Below are positions 25,730-34,395 of a stretch of 61,703 nt of DNA, piece by piece. A model generated the notes under the pieces. That model was given only the letters and a program-made list of their open reading frames with translations. It made no database searches and was not told where the DNA came from. The DNA lies in NCBI RefSeq assembly GCF_027620315.1, contig NZ_JAPNNL010000021.1, forward strand, positions 1 through 61,703. The letters are read 5' to 3'. Numbering within the stretch: the stretch's first letter is position 1; each line of letters starts with the position of its first letter. Position numbers and translations under genes: made by a program. The DNA is from Nonomuraea corallina. Its GTDB lineage: Bacteria; Actinomycetota; Actinomycetes; Streptosporangiales; Streptosporangiaceae.

Positions 25730-28036
25730 GTGACGATGATCGGCTCGGCAGTACCACGCAAGGAGGACGCCGCGCTGCTGACCGGGCGCGGCACGTTCGT
25801 GGACGACATCCATCGTCCCGGGCTGCTCCACATGGTCTACGTGCACAGCACGCAGGCCCACGCGCTCATCACCGGCATCGACGCCGAGGAGGCCCGGTCC
25901 CTGCCGGGCGTGCTCGGCGTGTGGACCGCGCGGGACTTCGCCGGGCTCCCGCCGCGCCCGTCCGTGCCCGGCCTGGAACGCGGCTATCTCGCCGGCGACA
26001 AGGTCCACTACGTGGGCGAGCCGGTGGCCGTGGTCGTCGCCGCCGACCGCTACACCGCCGCGGACGCGGCGCGCGCCGTGCGGGTGTCGTACGAGCCGCT
26101 GCCGGTGATGGCCACGGTGGAGGCCGCACTCGCACCGGACGCCGTGCCCATCTTCGCGCCCCTGCCCGGCAACCTGGCGCTGGAACAGCCCGTGACGCCG
26201 GACGTCGCCGACGACCTGGCGGCCGCCCCGCACCGCCTGCGCGCCCGGCTGGTCAACCAGCGCTGCGCCGGCGCGCCGCTCGAGCCTTACGGCGTGCTCG
26301 CGGACTGGACCGGTCCCGGCCCGACCGTGTGGGCCACGGTGCAGGCGCCGCACCGGGTCCGCGCGGAGATCGCCGAGCGGTTCGGCCTGGCCAGGCACCT
26401 GGTCCGGGTGATCGCACCCGACGTGGGCGGCGCCTTCGGGGTGAAGTCGTCGTTCATGCCCGAGCTGTTCCTCGCGCCCGAGCTGTCGCGCCGGCTCGGC
26501 CGCCCGGTCAAGTACGTCGAGACCCGCGGCGAGCACATGGTGCACACCTACCACGGGCGCGACCAGGTGCAGGACATCGAGGTCGGGTTCGACGCCGAGG
26601 GCCGCCTGCTCGCCCTGGACGTGACGATCACCGTCAACATCGGCGGCGTGCCCGACCCGGTGGGCATCGGGCTCGCCACGCTCACCTCGTACATGCTGGG
26701 CGGCTGCTACAAGATCCCGAAAATCGCGGCACGCTACCGCAGCGTCGTTACGAACACCACGCCTACGGCGTCCTATCGGGGGGCGGGACGTCCCGAGGCG
26801 AGCTTCCTCATCGAGCGGGTGGTCGACCTCGTCGCCCGTGAGCTGGGCAGGGACCCCGCCGACGTGCGGAAGGTCAACCTGATCCAGCCGCAGGAGATGC
26901 CGTACCAGACCCCGTTCGAGGGGATCGTGTACGACGAGGCCGACTATCCGGCGGCGCTGGACCTGCTGCTGAGCGAGCTGGACTACGCGGGGCTGCGCGA
27001 GGAGCAGGCCCGGCGGCTGGCGGACCCGGCCGCGCCGCTGCTCGGCGTCGGGCTGTCCACGTTCGTGGAGATGGGCGGGTTCGGCCCGACGCCGCTGTTC
27101 GAGCAGTTCGGCTACCTCGGCGGCTGGGAGTCGGCGAACGTCCGGCTGCAGCCGGACGGCTCGGTGATCGTCCTGGTCGGCACCGCCCCGCACGGGCAGG
27201 GCCACCAGACCGCCCTGGCCCAGATCGTCGCCGACCAGCTCAACGTGCCCTTCGACGACATCAGCGTGCTGTACGGCGACACGGCGGTGGTGCAGGAGGG
27301 CACCGGCACCATGGGCAGCAGGGGCATGCCGGTCGCGGGCAACGCCGTCCATCAGGCCGCGGCGGAGGTGGCCGCCAAGGCCAGGGCCATCGCCGCGCAC
27401 ATGCTGGAGGCCGACGCCGACGACGTGGTGCCGATCGGCGACGGGTTCCAGGTCAAGGGCGTGCCCGAGGTGACGGTGACGCTGGCCGAAGTGGCCGAGC
27501 GGTCGTTCAAGCCGCACCTGCTGCCCGAGGGCACCGCGCTCGGCCTGGAGAACACCGCGTACTTCGAGCCGAAGAACCTCAGCTACCCGAGCGGCGCGCA
27601 CGGCTGTGTGGTGGAGATCGACCGGGACACCGGCCGGGTGTCCATCCTGCGCTACGTCTGCGTGGACGACTGCGGCACGGTCATCAACCCGCTGACGGCA
27701 CGCGGGCAGATCCACGGCGGCGTCGCCCAGGGCATCGCGCAGGCGCTCATGGAGAAGGTCGCCTTCGACGCCGACGGCCGGCCGCTCACCGCCTCGCTGG
27801 AGGACTACCTGGTGCCCGGCCCGCTCGACCTGCCCCCGTACGAGACGCACCACATCGAGACGAAGTCCAGCTTCAACCCGCTCGGGGCCAAGGGGCTCGG
27901 CGAGGCGGGGGCGACGGCCGCGCCGCAGGCCGTGGTCAACGCCGTGGTGGACGCGCTGGCGCACCTCGGCGTGCGCGACGTGGAGATGCCCTGCACGCCG
28001 GAACGAGTCTGGAAGGTCATGCACGATGCGAGTTGA
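25730..28036 (+). CDS. Molybdenum hydroxylase large (molybdopterin) subunit, xanthine oxidase family
   Basis: A 768-residue catalytic subunit. These enzymes hydroxylate a C-H bond, often next to a ring nitrogen or an aldehyde, using water as oxygen source and a molybdopterin-cytosine cofactor. [54 protein letters not shown] and the C-terminal [17 protein letters not shown], with the base glutamate, are intact. The active-site loop near residues 347-354 reads SYRGAGRPE, the form II type, not the CO-dehydrogenase loop with cysteine. Operator site A lies upstream and CGGAGG precedes the GTG. The substrate is unknown. Confidence 0.9.
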   Translation: MTMIGSAVPRKEDAALLTGRGTFVDDIHRPGLLHMVYVHSTQAHALITGIDAEEARSLPGVLGVWTARDFAGLPPRPSVPGLERGYLAGDKVHYVGEPVAVVVAADRYTAADAARAVRVSYEPLPVMATVEAALAPDAVPIFAPLPGNLALEQPVTPDVADDLAAAPHRLRARLVNQRCAGAPLEPYGVLADWTGPGPTVWATVQAPHRVRAEIAERFGLARHLVRVIAPDVGGAFGVKSSFMPELFLAPELSRRLGRPVKYVETRGEHMVHTYHGRDQVQDIEVGFDAEGRLLALDVTITVNIGGVPDPVGIGLATLTSYMLGGCYKIPKIAARYRSVVTNTTPTASYRGAGRPEASFLIERVVDLVARELGRDPADVRKVNLIQPQEMPYQTPFEGIVYDEADYPAALDLLLSELDYAGLREEQARRLADPAAPLLGVGLSTFVEMGGFGPTPLFEQFGYLGGWESANVRLQPDGSVIVLVGTAPHGQGHQTALAQIVADQLNVPFDDISVLYGDTAVVQEGTGTMGSRGMPVAGNAVHQAAAEVAAKARAIAAHMLEADADDVVPIGDGFQVKGVPEVTVTLAEVAERSFKPHLLPEGTALGLENTAYFEPKNLSYPSGAHGCVVEIDRDTGRVSILRYVCVDDCGTVINPLTARGQIHGGVAQGIAQALMEKVAFDADGRPLTASLEDYLVPGPLDLPPYETHHIETKSSFNPLGAKGLGEAGATAAPQAVVNAVVDALAHLGVRDVEMPCTPERVWKVMHDAS

Positions 28037-28493
28037 GATCACCGTCAACGGGCAGCCGCACAGCAGGGAGATCGAGCCCCGGCTGCTGCTCGTCCACTTC
28101 CTGCGCGACACGCTGTCCCTGACCGGCACCCACGTCGGCTGTGACACCTCCAGCTGCGGCGCGTGCACGGTCCTGCTCGACGGTGAAGCGGTGAAGTCCT
28201 GCACCGTCCTGGCGGCGCAGGCGGACGGCTGCGCGGTCACCACGGTCGAGGGGCTGGCCGGCGCGGACGGGCTGTCGCCGGTGCAGCAGGGCTTCCGTCA
28301 GTGCCACGGCCTGCAGTGCGGGTTCTGCACGCCGGGCATGGTGATGGCGGCCACCGCGCTGCTGGCCGAGCAGCCCGACCCGACGGAGCAGGAGATCCGC
28401 AACGGGCTCAAGGGCAACATGTGCCGGTGCACCGGCTACCAGATGATCGTCGAGTCGGTCCAGTGGGCGGCCGCGAACGGAGGCGCGAAGTGA
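28026..28493 (+). CDS. Molybdenum hydroxylase small subunit, two [2Fe-2S] clusters
   Basis: A 155-residue electron-transfer subunit. A plant-type [2Fe-2S] site uses C39, C44, C47 and C59 (CDTSSCGAC). A second cluster domain uses C98, C101, C133 and C135 ([16 protein letters not shown]). It overlaps the large subunit gene by 11 bp and the FAD subunit by four, so all three are coupled. It carries electrons from molybdenum to FAD. All eight ligands are present. Confidence 0.95.
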   Translation: MRVEITVNGQPHSREIEPRLLLVHFLRDTLSLTGTHVGCDTSSCGACTVLLDGEAVKSCTVLAAQADGCAVTTVEGLAGADGLSPVQQGFRQCHGLQCGFCTPGMVMAATALLAEQPDPTEQEIRNGLKGNMCRCTGYQMIVESVQWAAANGGAK

Positions 28494-29311
28494 TCCCGGC
28501 GGGCTTCTCCTACGTGCGCGCGGGCTCCGTGGAGGAGGCGCTCGACGAGCTCTCCCGGCACGGCGGCGCCGCCAGGGTGCTGGCGGGCGGCCATTCGCTG
28601 CTGCCCGCGATGAAGCTGCGGCGGACCGAGCCCGGCGTCCTGGTCGACATCGGCAGGCTCCGCGAGCTGTCCTACGTCAGGGCGGACGGCGACCGGGTCG
28701 CGGTCGGCGCGCTCACCAGCCACCGGACGCTGGAGCGCGACCCGGTGGTGGCCGCGCAGGCGCCACTGCTGGCCGCCGCCGCCCGCCGGATCGGCGACCC
28801 GCAGGTGCGCAACAGGGGCACGATCGGCGGCTCGCTGGCGCACGCCGACCCGGCGGCGGACCTGGCCGCGGCGGTGCTCGCGCTGGACGGCGTGCTGGTG
28901 GCCCGCGGCCCGTCGGGCGCGCGGGAGATCCCGGCGCGGGAGTTCTTCACCGGGCGGCACAGCAACGCGCTGGCGCCGGGCGAACTGCTCACCGAGATCC
29001 GGCTGCCGGCCGCTCCCGGCCGGGCGTACGCGTTCGAGAAGTTCAGCCGCCGCGCCCTGGACTGGGCCGTGGTCGGGGTCGCCGCTCAAGCGCGGCCCGG
29101 CGGCGGCGTGGCGGTCGCGCTGATCGGCATGGGGCCGACGCCGGTGCGGGCGACGGCGGTGGAGGAGGCGCTGGCGGCGGGCACGCCGGCCGCCGAGGCC
29201 GCCCGGCTCGCCGCGCGGGGCTGCGAGCCGCCGGACAACGCGGTGGCGAGCGCGTCCTACCGCGCCCACCTCGCCGAGGTGCTGGTGACACGCGCCCTGG
29301 CGGCGCTGTAG
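28490..29311 (+). CDS. Molybdenum hydroxylase medium (FAD-binding) subunit
   Basis: A 273-residue FAD subunit. The FAD loops are [14 protein letters not shown] and [18 protein letters not shown], followed by the C-terminal CO-dehydrogenase-flavoprotein domain ([21 protein letters not shown]). The GTG at 28490 makes a GTGA overlap with the small subunit. The gene order large-small-medium is less common than medium-small-large but occurs in actinomycetes. No maturation (CoxD/E/XdhC-like) gene is in the window, so cofactor insertion must depend on genes elsewhere. Confidence 0.92.
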   Translation: MIPAGFSYVRAGSVEEALDELSRHGGAARVLAGGHSLLPAMKLRRTEPGVLVDIGRLRELSYVRADGDRVAVGALTSHRTLERDPVVAAQAPLLAAAARRIGDPQVRNRGTIGGSLAHADPAADLAAAVLALDGVLVARGPSGAREIPAREFFTGRHSNALAPGELLTEIRLPAAPGRAYAFEKFSRRALDWAVVGVAAQARPGGGVAVALIGMGPTPVRATAVEEALAAGTPAAEAARLAARGCEPPDNAVASASYRAHLAEVLVTRALAAL

Positions 29312-29338
29312 GCGCCCGCCTGGAGAGAACGCCGGAGG

Positions 29339-29361
29339 CCGGCCGCGATCGCCGCGGCCGG
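29339..29361. terminator. Bidirectional terminator-like hairpin between convergent genes
   Basis: CCGGCCGC-(7)-GCGGCCGG, an 8-bp GC stem. It lies 27 bp after the hydroxylase operon stop and directly abuts the stop of the convergent SnoaL-like gene. There is no T-run, as is usual in high-GC actinomycetes. Confidence 0.5.
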
Positions 29362-29751
29362 TCAGCCCGTCAGCACGGGGCCGATCCGCGCCCGCCAGGG
29401 GCCGAGATCGGCGTAGTCGCGGAAGGCCGTGATCAGCTCGCGGTCCGGGTCCACCTCGGCGACGCCGTTGCAGGCCACGCGGTACTCACGGCCGTCGATC
29501 CAGAACCGGTCGACGCGTTCGAGCCACGCGCGGTCCTCGGCGTAGCTGGCGCTCACCAGGTCCCAGCGGACCCGTTCGGAGCGGCGCAGGATCGGCCCGA
29601 GCAGCGCCGCGACGGCCTCGCGGCCGACCGCGGGCGGATGCGGGACGTTCGCGTACGTGCCGTCCCCGGCGAAGCACGCCGCCGCCGCGGCCGCGTCCCT
29701 GGCGTGCACCGCGGCGAGGAGGCGTTCGGTCACCCGGCGGGCGGCCGTCAT
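29362..29751 (-). CDS. SnoaL/NTF2-like protein
   Basis: A 129-residue single alpha+beta-barrel domain: VTERLLAAVHARDAAAAAACFAGDGTYANVPHPPAVGREAVAALL is the classic SnoaL-like opening. Members act as isomerases, cyclases or hydratases, or simply bind small ligands. It overlaps the upstream P450 gene by ATGA, so it probably works on the P450 substrate or product. Catalytic residues cannot be assigned. Ketosteroid-isomerase-like activity is an attractive guess in this region, but the Tyr/Asp pair is not obvious. Confidence 0.75.
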   Translation of the reverse strand: MTAARRVTERLLAAVHARDAAAAAACFAGDGTYANVPHPPAVGREAVAALLGPILRRSERVRWDLVSASYAEDRAWLERVDRFWIDGREYRVACNGVAEVDPDRELITAFRDYADLGPWRARIGPVLTG

Positions 29752-30959
29752 CCGAAGACCACGGGGTAGGAGGCGAAGTGGTCGCGCGAGGAGTGCGGGT
29801 CGCGCTGCGGCGGCCTCTGGGGGTCGGGCCTGGCGCCGGCGGCCAGCAGCGCCGACAGCATGAGCGTGACGGTGCCGAGGACCTGCTCGTGCGCCTGCTC
29901 GGCGCCATCGCTCTCGGGGACGCTCTCGGGGACGCCGCCGGCGAGCTCGGTGCCGATGCACGCGTGCATGCCGCCGCCGAAGGCGTGGCCCCACCGGGGG
30001 ACCCCGGCCGGGACCTCGCGCAGCGGGTCGAACTCGTCCGGCCGCTCGAACACCCGCGGGTCGCGGTTGGCCGCCGCGAGGTCGAGCACGACCAGCGCGC
30101 CTTCGGGGATCTCGGCGCCGCCTCGCAGCACGGCAGGGGCGAGCGCCCGGCGGTGCGCGACGGGGCTGGCCGGGTGCAGGCGCAGGGTCTCGTGGACGCA
30201 GCGCTGCAGCAGGGCCGGGTCGTCGAGCGCCTTCTCGGCGGCGGCGGGGTCGCGGCGGACCCAGGCGAAGAACTCGTCGGCCGAGTGGGTGAACGCGTCG
30301 GCCGTGCTGTGCGAGCCCGCCTGCAGGTAGAAGGCGCATTCGCGGAGCAGGATCTCCTCGTCGATGTCCAGCTCGTCCCAGTGCCGCAGCAGGCCGGTGA
30401 GCACGTCGCGGGGCAGGTCCCGCTCGTCCAGCTCGCCGGCGGCGTGCCTGGCCAGCAGGTCGCGGCGGCGGGCCAGCGACGGCCGCAGGAACGCGGCGTC
30501 GAACTCCTCCAGCGCCGCCCGCACCTCGGCCCTGACCGCGTCCGGGTCCCGGGTGGTGTGCACGAGGGTGGCGCCTTCGGAGAAGACCTTGGCGTAGCGG
30601 TAGAGCGCGTCCGCCTCGGCCGCGCTGCCGGTGGGCCGGTCGATGCCGGCGACCAGGGCGGTCAGGCTCATGATCGTGCGGTAGCCGAGCTCGACCAGGT
30701 CGGCGTGGCCCTCGGCGGCGAACGGCGCGAGCGTGTCGCGGACGACGTCGTGCAGGAACGCGCGCTCCCAGTGGCGGAAGGTGCCCCGGCGGAACAGCCG
30801 GTTCTCCACCCGGCGCCGCACCCGGTGGTCGTCACCGTGCAGCACCAGCAGGCAGCCGGCCATGACGACCCCGCCCTCGTCATAGAGCGCCTGTTTGAGG
30901 TCGCGCAACCGGAATGCCTCGCGTACGTCGGCGTAGCCGTCCAGGGTGATCGTCGTCAT
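29748..30959 (-). CDS. Cytochrome P450 with atypical I-helix (His in place of acid)
   Basis: A 403-residue P450. The haem loop is FGGGMHACIG (C334) and the K-helix is E257-TLR260. The I-helix reads AGSHST (214-219), with histidine where most P450s have Asp or Glu before the Thr that delivers protons to oxygen. It is clearly paralogous to the divergent P450 at 31160: the starts, the RRRVENRxFRR segment and the PPQRDxxxxR end correspond. ATG 30959 is chosen as it matches the paralogue; operator B lies 25-44 nt upstream. It is coupled to the SnoaL-like gene downstream. The substrate is unknown. Confidence 0.88.
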   Translation of the reverse strand: MTTITLDGYADVREAFRLRDLKQALYDEGGVVMAGCLLVLHGDDHRVRRRVENRLFRRGTFRHWERAFLHDVVRDTLAPFAAEGHADLVELGYRTIMSLTALVAGIDRPTGSAAEADALYRYAKVFSEGATLVHTTRDPDAVRAEVRAALEEFDAAFLRPSLARRRDLLARHAAGELDERDLPRDVLTGLLRHWDELDIDEEILLRECAFYLQAGSHSTADAFTHSADEFFAWVRRDPAAAEKALDDPALLQRCVHETLRLHPASPVAHRRALAPAVLRGGAEIPEGALVVLDLAAANRDPRVFERPDEFDPLREVPAGVPRWGHAFGGGMHACIGTELAGGVPESVPESDGAEQAHEQVLGTVTLMLSALLAAGARPDPQRPPQRDPHSSRDHFASYPVVFG

Positions 30960-30983
30960 CGCCTCGCGCTCTCTGCTCCACAC

Positions 30984-31003
30984 GGGGTTAGAACGCTAAC
31001 GAC
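30984..31003 (-). promoter_or_regulatory. Site B of the operator family
   Basis: GGGGTTA-GAACGC-TAACGAC. The right half is perfect and the left half matches at 5 of 7. It is immediately upstream of the minus-strand P450. Confidence 0.5.
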
Positions 31004-31060
31004 GCTACCAGTGACCGCCTTCCTGGGAAAGATCCGACCTCAGGGACGGCCCTGGGATTC

Positions 31061-31080
31061 GTCGTTAGGGTCTTGACGCC
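31061..31080 (+). promoter_or_regulatory. Site C of the operator family
   Basis: GTCGTTA-GGGTCT-TGACGCC. The left half is perfect and the right half matches at 6 of 7. It lies 80-99 nt before the plus-strand P450. Sites B and C give each divergent P450 its own operator. Confidence 0.6.
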
Positions 31081-31159
31081 GTTCAGGACGTCGCGAGACG
31101 CTCAGCAGGGACCGGCACCCCCCCGATCCGGTCGTGCGCCAACGGAGGAGCAAGTCCAG

Positions 31160-32380
31160 ATGACAGCCGTCGCCGAAGAGACAACCATTGTCCTCACGAC
31201 GTTCGCGGACGCCAAGGACGCCTACCGCAGCAAGGATCTGCGTCAGTCCCTCTACGACGAGGGCGAGGTCGTCATGGCGGACGTGCTGGTGAACCTGCAC
31301 GGCGAGGAGCACCGGTCCCGGCGCCGGGTGGAGAACCGGATGTTCCGGCGCGAGGTGTTCGAGCGCTACGAACGCGAGCTGTTCCCGCAGGTGATCGAGC
31401 AGACCCTGGCCCCCCACCGGAGCGAGGGCCGGGTCGACCTGGTCCATCTGGGGCACGAGCTGATGCTCAACCTCGCCGCCCTGACCGCGGGCGTCGACCG
31501 CCCGGCGGGCACCGCCGAGGAGACCCGGCGGCTCTACGACTACATGATGAAGTTCATCGAGGGCGCCACGCTCGCGCACTCCACCAAGGACAAGGACGAG
31601 CAGCGGCGCGTGATCGCGCGGGCGCTGGAGGACTGGGACGCGGAGTTCCTGGCCCCGTCCATCGCCCGCCGCCGCGCGCTGCTGGAGCGGGAGGCCGCCG
31701 GCGAGGACGCCGACGTGCCCAGCGACGTGCTGACCACGCTGCTGCGCCACACCGGCGAGCTGCGGCTGCCGCCCGAGGTGATCCGCAGGGAGGTCGCGTT
31801 CTTCCTGCTGGCCGGCGCCCACACCAGCGCCACGGCGTTCGTCCGCTCGGTCGACCACATCCTGGGCTGGATCGAGGAGCACCCCGAGGACGCCGGCCTC
31901 GCCGCCACCGACCCGCTGTTCGTCCAGCGCTGCGTGCACGAGACCGTACGGCTCAATCCGTCGAGCCCGGTCGGCAGGCGGCGCGCACTGGCGCCGATCA
32001 CGCTGCGCTCCGGCATCGAGATCCCCGAGGGCGCGACCGTGGTGATCGACCTGCAGTCGGTCAACCGCGACCCGGAGGTCTTCGGCGCGAACGCCGGCGC
32101 GTTCGACCCGCACCGCGAGTTCCCCGCGAACGTGGCCCCGTTCGGGCTGAGCTTCGCCGCCGGGATGCACGTGTGCATCGGCCAGGACCTGGCCGCCGGA
32201 GTCGTGCAGCGCGCCGGCGCTGACCCGGACGACCACCTCTTCGGCCTGGTCACCGGCGTGGTGCAGCGGATGTTCGCGGCGCGGGTGCGGCGCGACCCGG
32301 ACAACCCGCCCCAGCGTGACGCCAACACCCAGCGGCCCTACTGGGGCTCCTACCCGGTGCTGTTCGGAGGGGACGAGTGA
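31160..32380 (+). CDS. Cytochrome P450, paralogue of the divergent P450
   Basis: A 406-residue P450. The haem loop is FAAGMHVCIG (C339) and the K-helix is E261-TVR264. The I-helix is AGAHTS (218-223), again with histidine in the acid position, so the shared change is not an error in one gene. The ATG at 31160 has GGAGGA at ideal spacing; a longer frame upstream crosses operator C and is rejected. The gene overlaps the ferredoxin by GTGA, so that ferredoxin is its probable electron donor. The reductase must come from elsewhere. Confidence 0.9.
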   Translation: MTAVAEETTIVLTTFADAKDAYRSKDLRQSLYDEGEVVMADVLVNLHGEEHRSRRRVENRMFRREVFERYERELFPQVIEQTLAPHRSEGRVDLVHLGHELMLNLAALTAGVDRPAGTAEETRRLYDYMMKFIEGATLAHSTKDKDEQRRVIARALEDWDAEFLAPSIARRRALLEREAAGEDADVPSDVLTTLLRHTGELRLPPEVIRREVAFFLLAGAHTSATAFVRSVDHILGWIEEHPEDAGLAATDPLFVQRCVHETVRLNPSSPVGRRRALAPITLRSGIEIPEGATVVIDLQSVNRDPEVFGANAGAFDPHREFPANVAPFGLSFAAGMHVCIGQDLAAGVVQRAGADPDDHLFGLVTGVVQRMFAARVRRDPDNPPQRDANTQRPYWGSYPVLFGGDE

Positions 32381-32595
32381 CGTATCGGATCGAGCTCGAC
32401 CGGGACGTGTGCATCAGCTCAGGCAAGTGCGTCGCCGAGTCGCCGGAGGTGTTCCGGTTCGACGACGACGAGGTCGTGGCGCTGGTGCCGGGCGGGCCGC
32501 GGCTGTCCGACGAGGAGATCTTCGCCATCGCCCGCGACTGCCCTTCCGGCGCCATCCGCGTCTTCGACGGGGACGAGGAGATCGATGTCTACTGA
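32377..32595 (+). CDS. [3Fe-4S]-type ferredoxin for the P450
   Basis: A 72-residue ferredoxin of the kind that partners actinomycete P450s. Ligand cysteines are C12, C18 and C55 (CISSGKC and CPSGA). The second position of the usual four-cysteine set is Ser/Gly, so a [3Fe-4S] cluster is expected. The GTG start overlaps the P450 stop by four bases. Its acidic surface is normal for docking to P450. Confidence 0.93.
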   Translation: MTYRIELDRDVCISSGKCVAESPEVFRFDDDEVVALVPGGPRLSDEEIFAIARDCPSGAIRVFDGDEEIDVY

Positions 32596-32682
32596 GGGGG
32601 ACGCGGGCGCGCCGCCGGGCCCGCCCGTCCCCGGCGCCGCCGGGCACCGCTCACGCACCGCTCCGCGGCCCGGGCCGTAGCC

Positions 32683-33423
32683 GTGGACCTGGGGATCCGG
32701 GGCCGGCGGGCCGCCGTGGCCGCGGCGAGCGCGGGGCTCGGTCACGCGAGCGCGGCCGCGCTGGCGGCCGAGGGGGCGCAGGTCACGATCTGCGGCTCCG
32801 ACGAGGGGCGGGCGCGCGCCGCGGCGGAACGGCTGGGCGCCGGCGTGCGGTGGCTGCGCGCCGACGTCTCCGGGCCGGACGGCGCCGCGGCGTTCGTCGA
32901 GGAGGCCGCGGCGCTGATGGGCGGCCTCGACATCCTGGTGGTCAACGGGCCCGGCCCGCCGCCCGGCACGATCGCGCAGACCCCGCCGGAGGCGTACCAG
33001 CCGGCGCTCGAACGCAGCCTGCTCGCCGTCGTGCGGATGTCCCTGGCCGCGCTGCCCCACATGCGGGAGCGCGGCTGGGGCAGGATCGTCGCGATCACCT
33101 CGCTCGGGGTGCGCCAGCCGTACCCGAACCTCGCGCTGTCCAACACCGCCCGCGCGGGCGCCACGGGTTTCCTGCGCACGCTGGCCCGCGAGGTGGCCGC
33201 GGACGGGATCACGGTGAACTCCGTGCAGCCGGGGCTGCACCGTACCGAGCGCGTCACGCAGGTGTACGGCGACAGCCCGCCGGTCGGCGACGTCCCCGCG
33301 GGGCGGCTCGGCGAGCCGGCCGACTTCGGCGCGGTCGTCGCCTTCCTGTGCTCGGCGCAGGCCGGGTACCTCACCGGCGCGGCCGTGCCCGTCGACGGCG
33401 GGGCCTACCAGGCGCTGCTGTGA
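32683..33423 (+). CDS. SDR-family protein lacking the catalytic Tyr and Lys
   Basis: A 246-residue short-chain dehydrogenase fold. The Rossmann glycine motif is AASAGLG, and VVNGPGPPPG stands for NAG. The active-site stretch, normally YxxxK, reads LSNTARAG: Tyr is replaced by Ser and Lys by Arg. The upstream Ser of ITSLG is kept. A subgroup of bacterial SDRs shows this pattern and its chemistry is unclear; it may bind NAD(P) without normal hydride transfer, or use another base. The GTG start has a weak ribosome site, but the spacing from the ferredoxin (87 nt) suggests the same operon. Confidence 0.8.
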   Translation: MDLGIRGRRAAVAAASAGLGHASAAALAAEGAQVTICGSDEGRARAAAERLGAGVRWLRADVSGPDGAAAFVEEAAALMGGLDILVVNGPGPPPGTIAQTPPEAYQPALERSLLAVVRMSLAALPHMRERGWGRIVAITSLGVRQPYPNLALSNTARAGATGFLRTLAREVAADGITVNSVQPGLHRTERVTQVYGDSPPVGDVPAGRLGEPADFGAVVAFLCSAQAGYLTGAAVPVDGGAYQALL

Positions 33424-33495
33424 GCGTGTGTCCCGCCGGTTAACCGTGGTGAACATCGGGTGAAAAGCACGCCGCCGACCTCCGCATCTCGTAGC

Positions 33496-33515
33496 GTCGT
33501 TATAGTTATGACGAC
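33496..33515 (+). promoter_or_regulatory. Site D, the best copy of the operator family
   Basis: GTCGTTA-TAGTTA-TGACGAC, inside the longer near-palindrome GCGTCGT...ACGACGC (33494-33517). Both halves match. It lies 45-64 nt before the SDR at 33560. Confidence 0.7.
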
Positions 33516-33559
33516 GCTTGGGCAGTACGGCAAACCAGGCTGACAAGGGGAGAGACGCA

Positions 33560-34339
33560 ATGACGAAATGGGCCGTGGTCACCGGGGCGGCGCACGGCAT
33601 CGGAGCCGTCATCGCCGAGCACGCGGTGAAAGAGGGCTACCGGGTCGCCGCATGGGACGTCGACGGCCCCGCCGTCGAGCAGACGGCCCGCGACATCGGG
33701 GAGGCGTGCGTGGGCTCGGCCGTCGACGTCTCCGACGAGGAGGCGGTGCGGGAGGCCGCGGCCCGGCTGCCCCAAGCGCCGCACCTGGTGGTGAACAACG
33801 CCGGCATCGTCCGGTTCGGGCCGCTGCTCGACCTGCCGGTGACGGAGTGGGAGGCGGCGCTGCGGGTCAACCTGACCGGGACCTTCCTCGTGGCCAGGAC
33901 GCTGGCCAAGGTGATGGCGGAGGCGGGCGGCGGCGCGATCGTCAACCTCGCCTCGATCAACGGCATCGCCGCCGCCCCGCACGCCGGCGCCTACTCGGCC
34001 AGCAAGGCCGGGGTGGTCCGGCTGACCGAGCACATGGCGATGGAGTGGGCCAGGCACGGCATCCGGGTCAACTGCGTGGCTCCCGGGCTGATCCACGCGG
34101 GCATGTCGGACGCCATCTACGCCGATCCCGAGGTCCGGCGGGTGCGCGAGGGCGCGGTGCCGCTGGGACGGCTGGGCTCGGCCGAGGACATCGCCGCCGC
34201 GGTGCTCTTCCTCGGCTCGGAGAAGTCGGCCTACGTCAGCGGCCAGACCCTCGCCGTCGACGGCGGCCTGATCAAGAGCACGCTGGCCTCACTGCCGCGG
34301 CCGGCGTCGGTGGACTCCGTCGGCTTCGCCGAGGCCTGA
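33560..34339 (+). CDS. Short-chain dehydrogenase/reductase
   Basis: A 259-residue classical SDR: TGAAHGIG (cofactor), NNAGIV, SINGI with the catalytic Ser, and YSASK with Tyr and Lys all present. The C-terminal VSGQTLAVDGG is FabG-like, followed by a 20-residue tail. It probably interconverts an alcohol and a ketone; WDVDG after strand 2 favours NAD over NADP. ATG 33560 follows AAGGGGAG. It has its own operator (site D) and ends at a strong terminator, so it is a single-gene unit. Confidence 0.9.
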   Translation: MTKWAVVTGAAHGIGAVIAEHAVKEGYRVAAWDVDGPAVEQTARDIGEACVGSAVDVSDEEAVREAAARLPQAPHLVVNNAGIVRFGPLLDLPVTEWEAALRVNLTGTFLVARTLAKVMAEAGGGAIVNLASINGIAAAPHAGAYSASKAGVVRLTEHMAMEWARHGIRVNCVAPGLIHAGMSDAIYADPEVRRVREGAVPLGRLGSAEDIAAAVLFLGSEKSAYVSGQTLAVDGGLIKSTLASLPRPASVDSVGFAEA

Positions 34340-34347
34340 CGACTGCC

Positions 34348-34379
34348 GGGAGTGCGTCACGGCGGCGTGACGCACTCCC
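34348..34379. terminator. Strong bidirectional hairpin terminator
   Basis: A perfect 13-bp stem, GGGAGTGCGTCAC paired with GTGACGCACTCCC, with a 6-nt loop, between the convergent SDR and ThuA-like genes. Confidence 0.85.
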
Positions 34380-34395
34380 TCCTCGCGCGTACGGA

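Noticed and set aside
25694..28243. An 849-codon open frame antisense to the molybdenum hydroxylase
   Set aside because: It mirrors the real genes; the composition is Arg/Val/His-rich and it crosses the overlap between two well-defined subunits.
25730..29311. An aerobic carbon monoxide dehydrogenase
   Set aside because: The active-site loop is SYRGAGR rather than the AYRCSFR type, and no coxD/E/F maturation genes follow.
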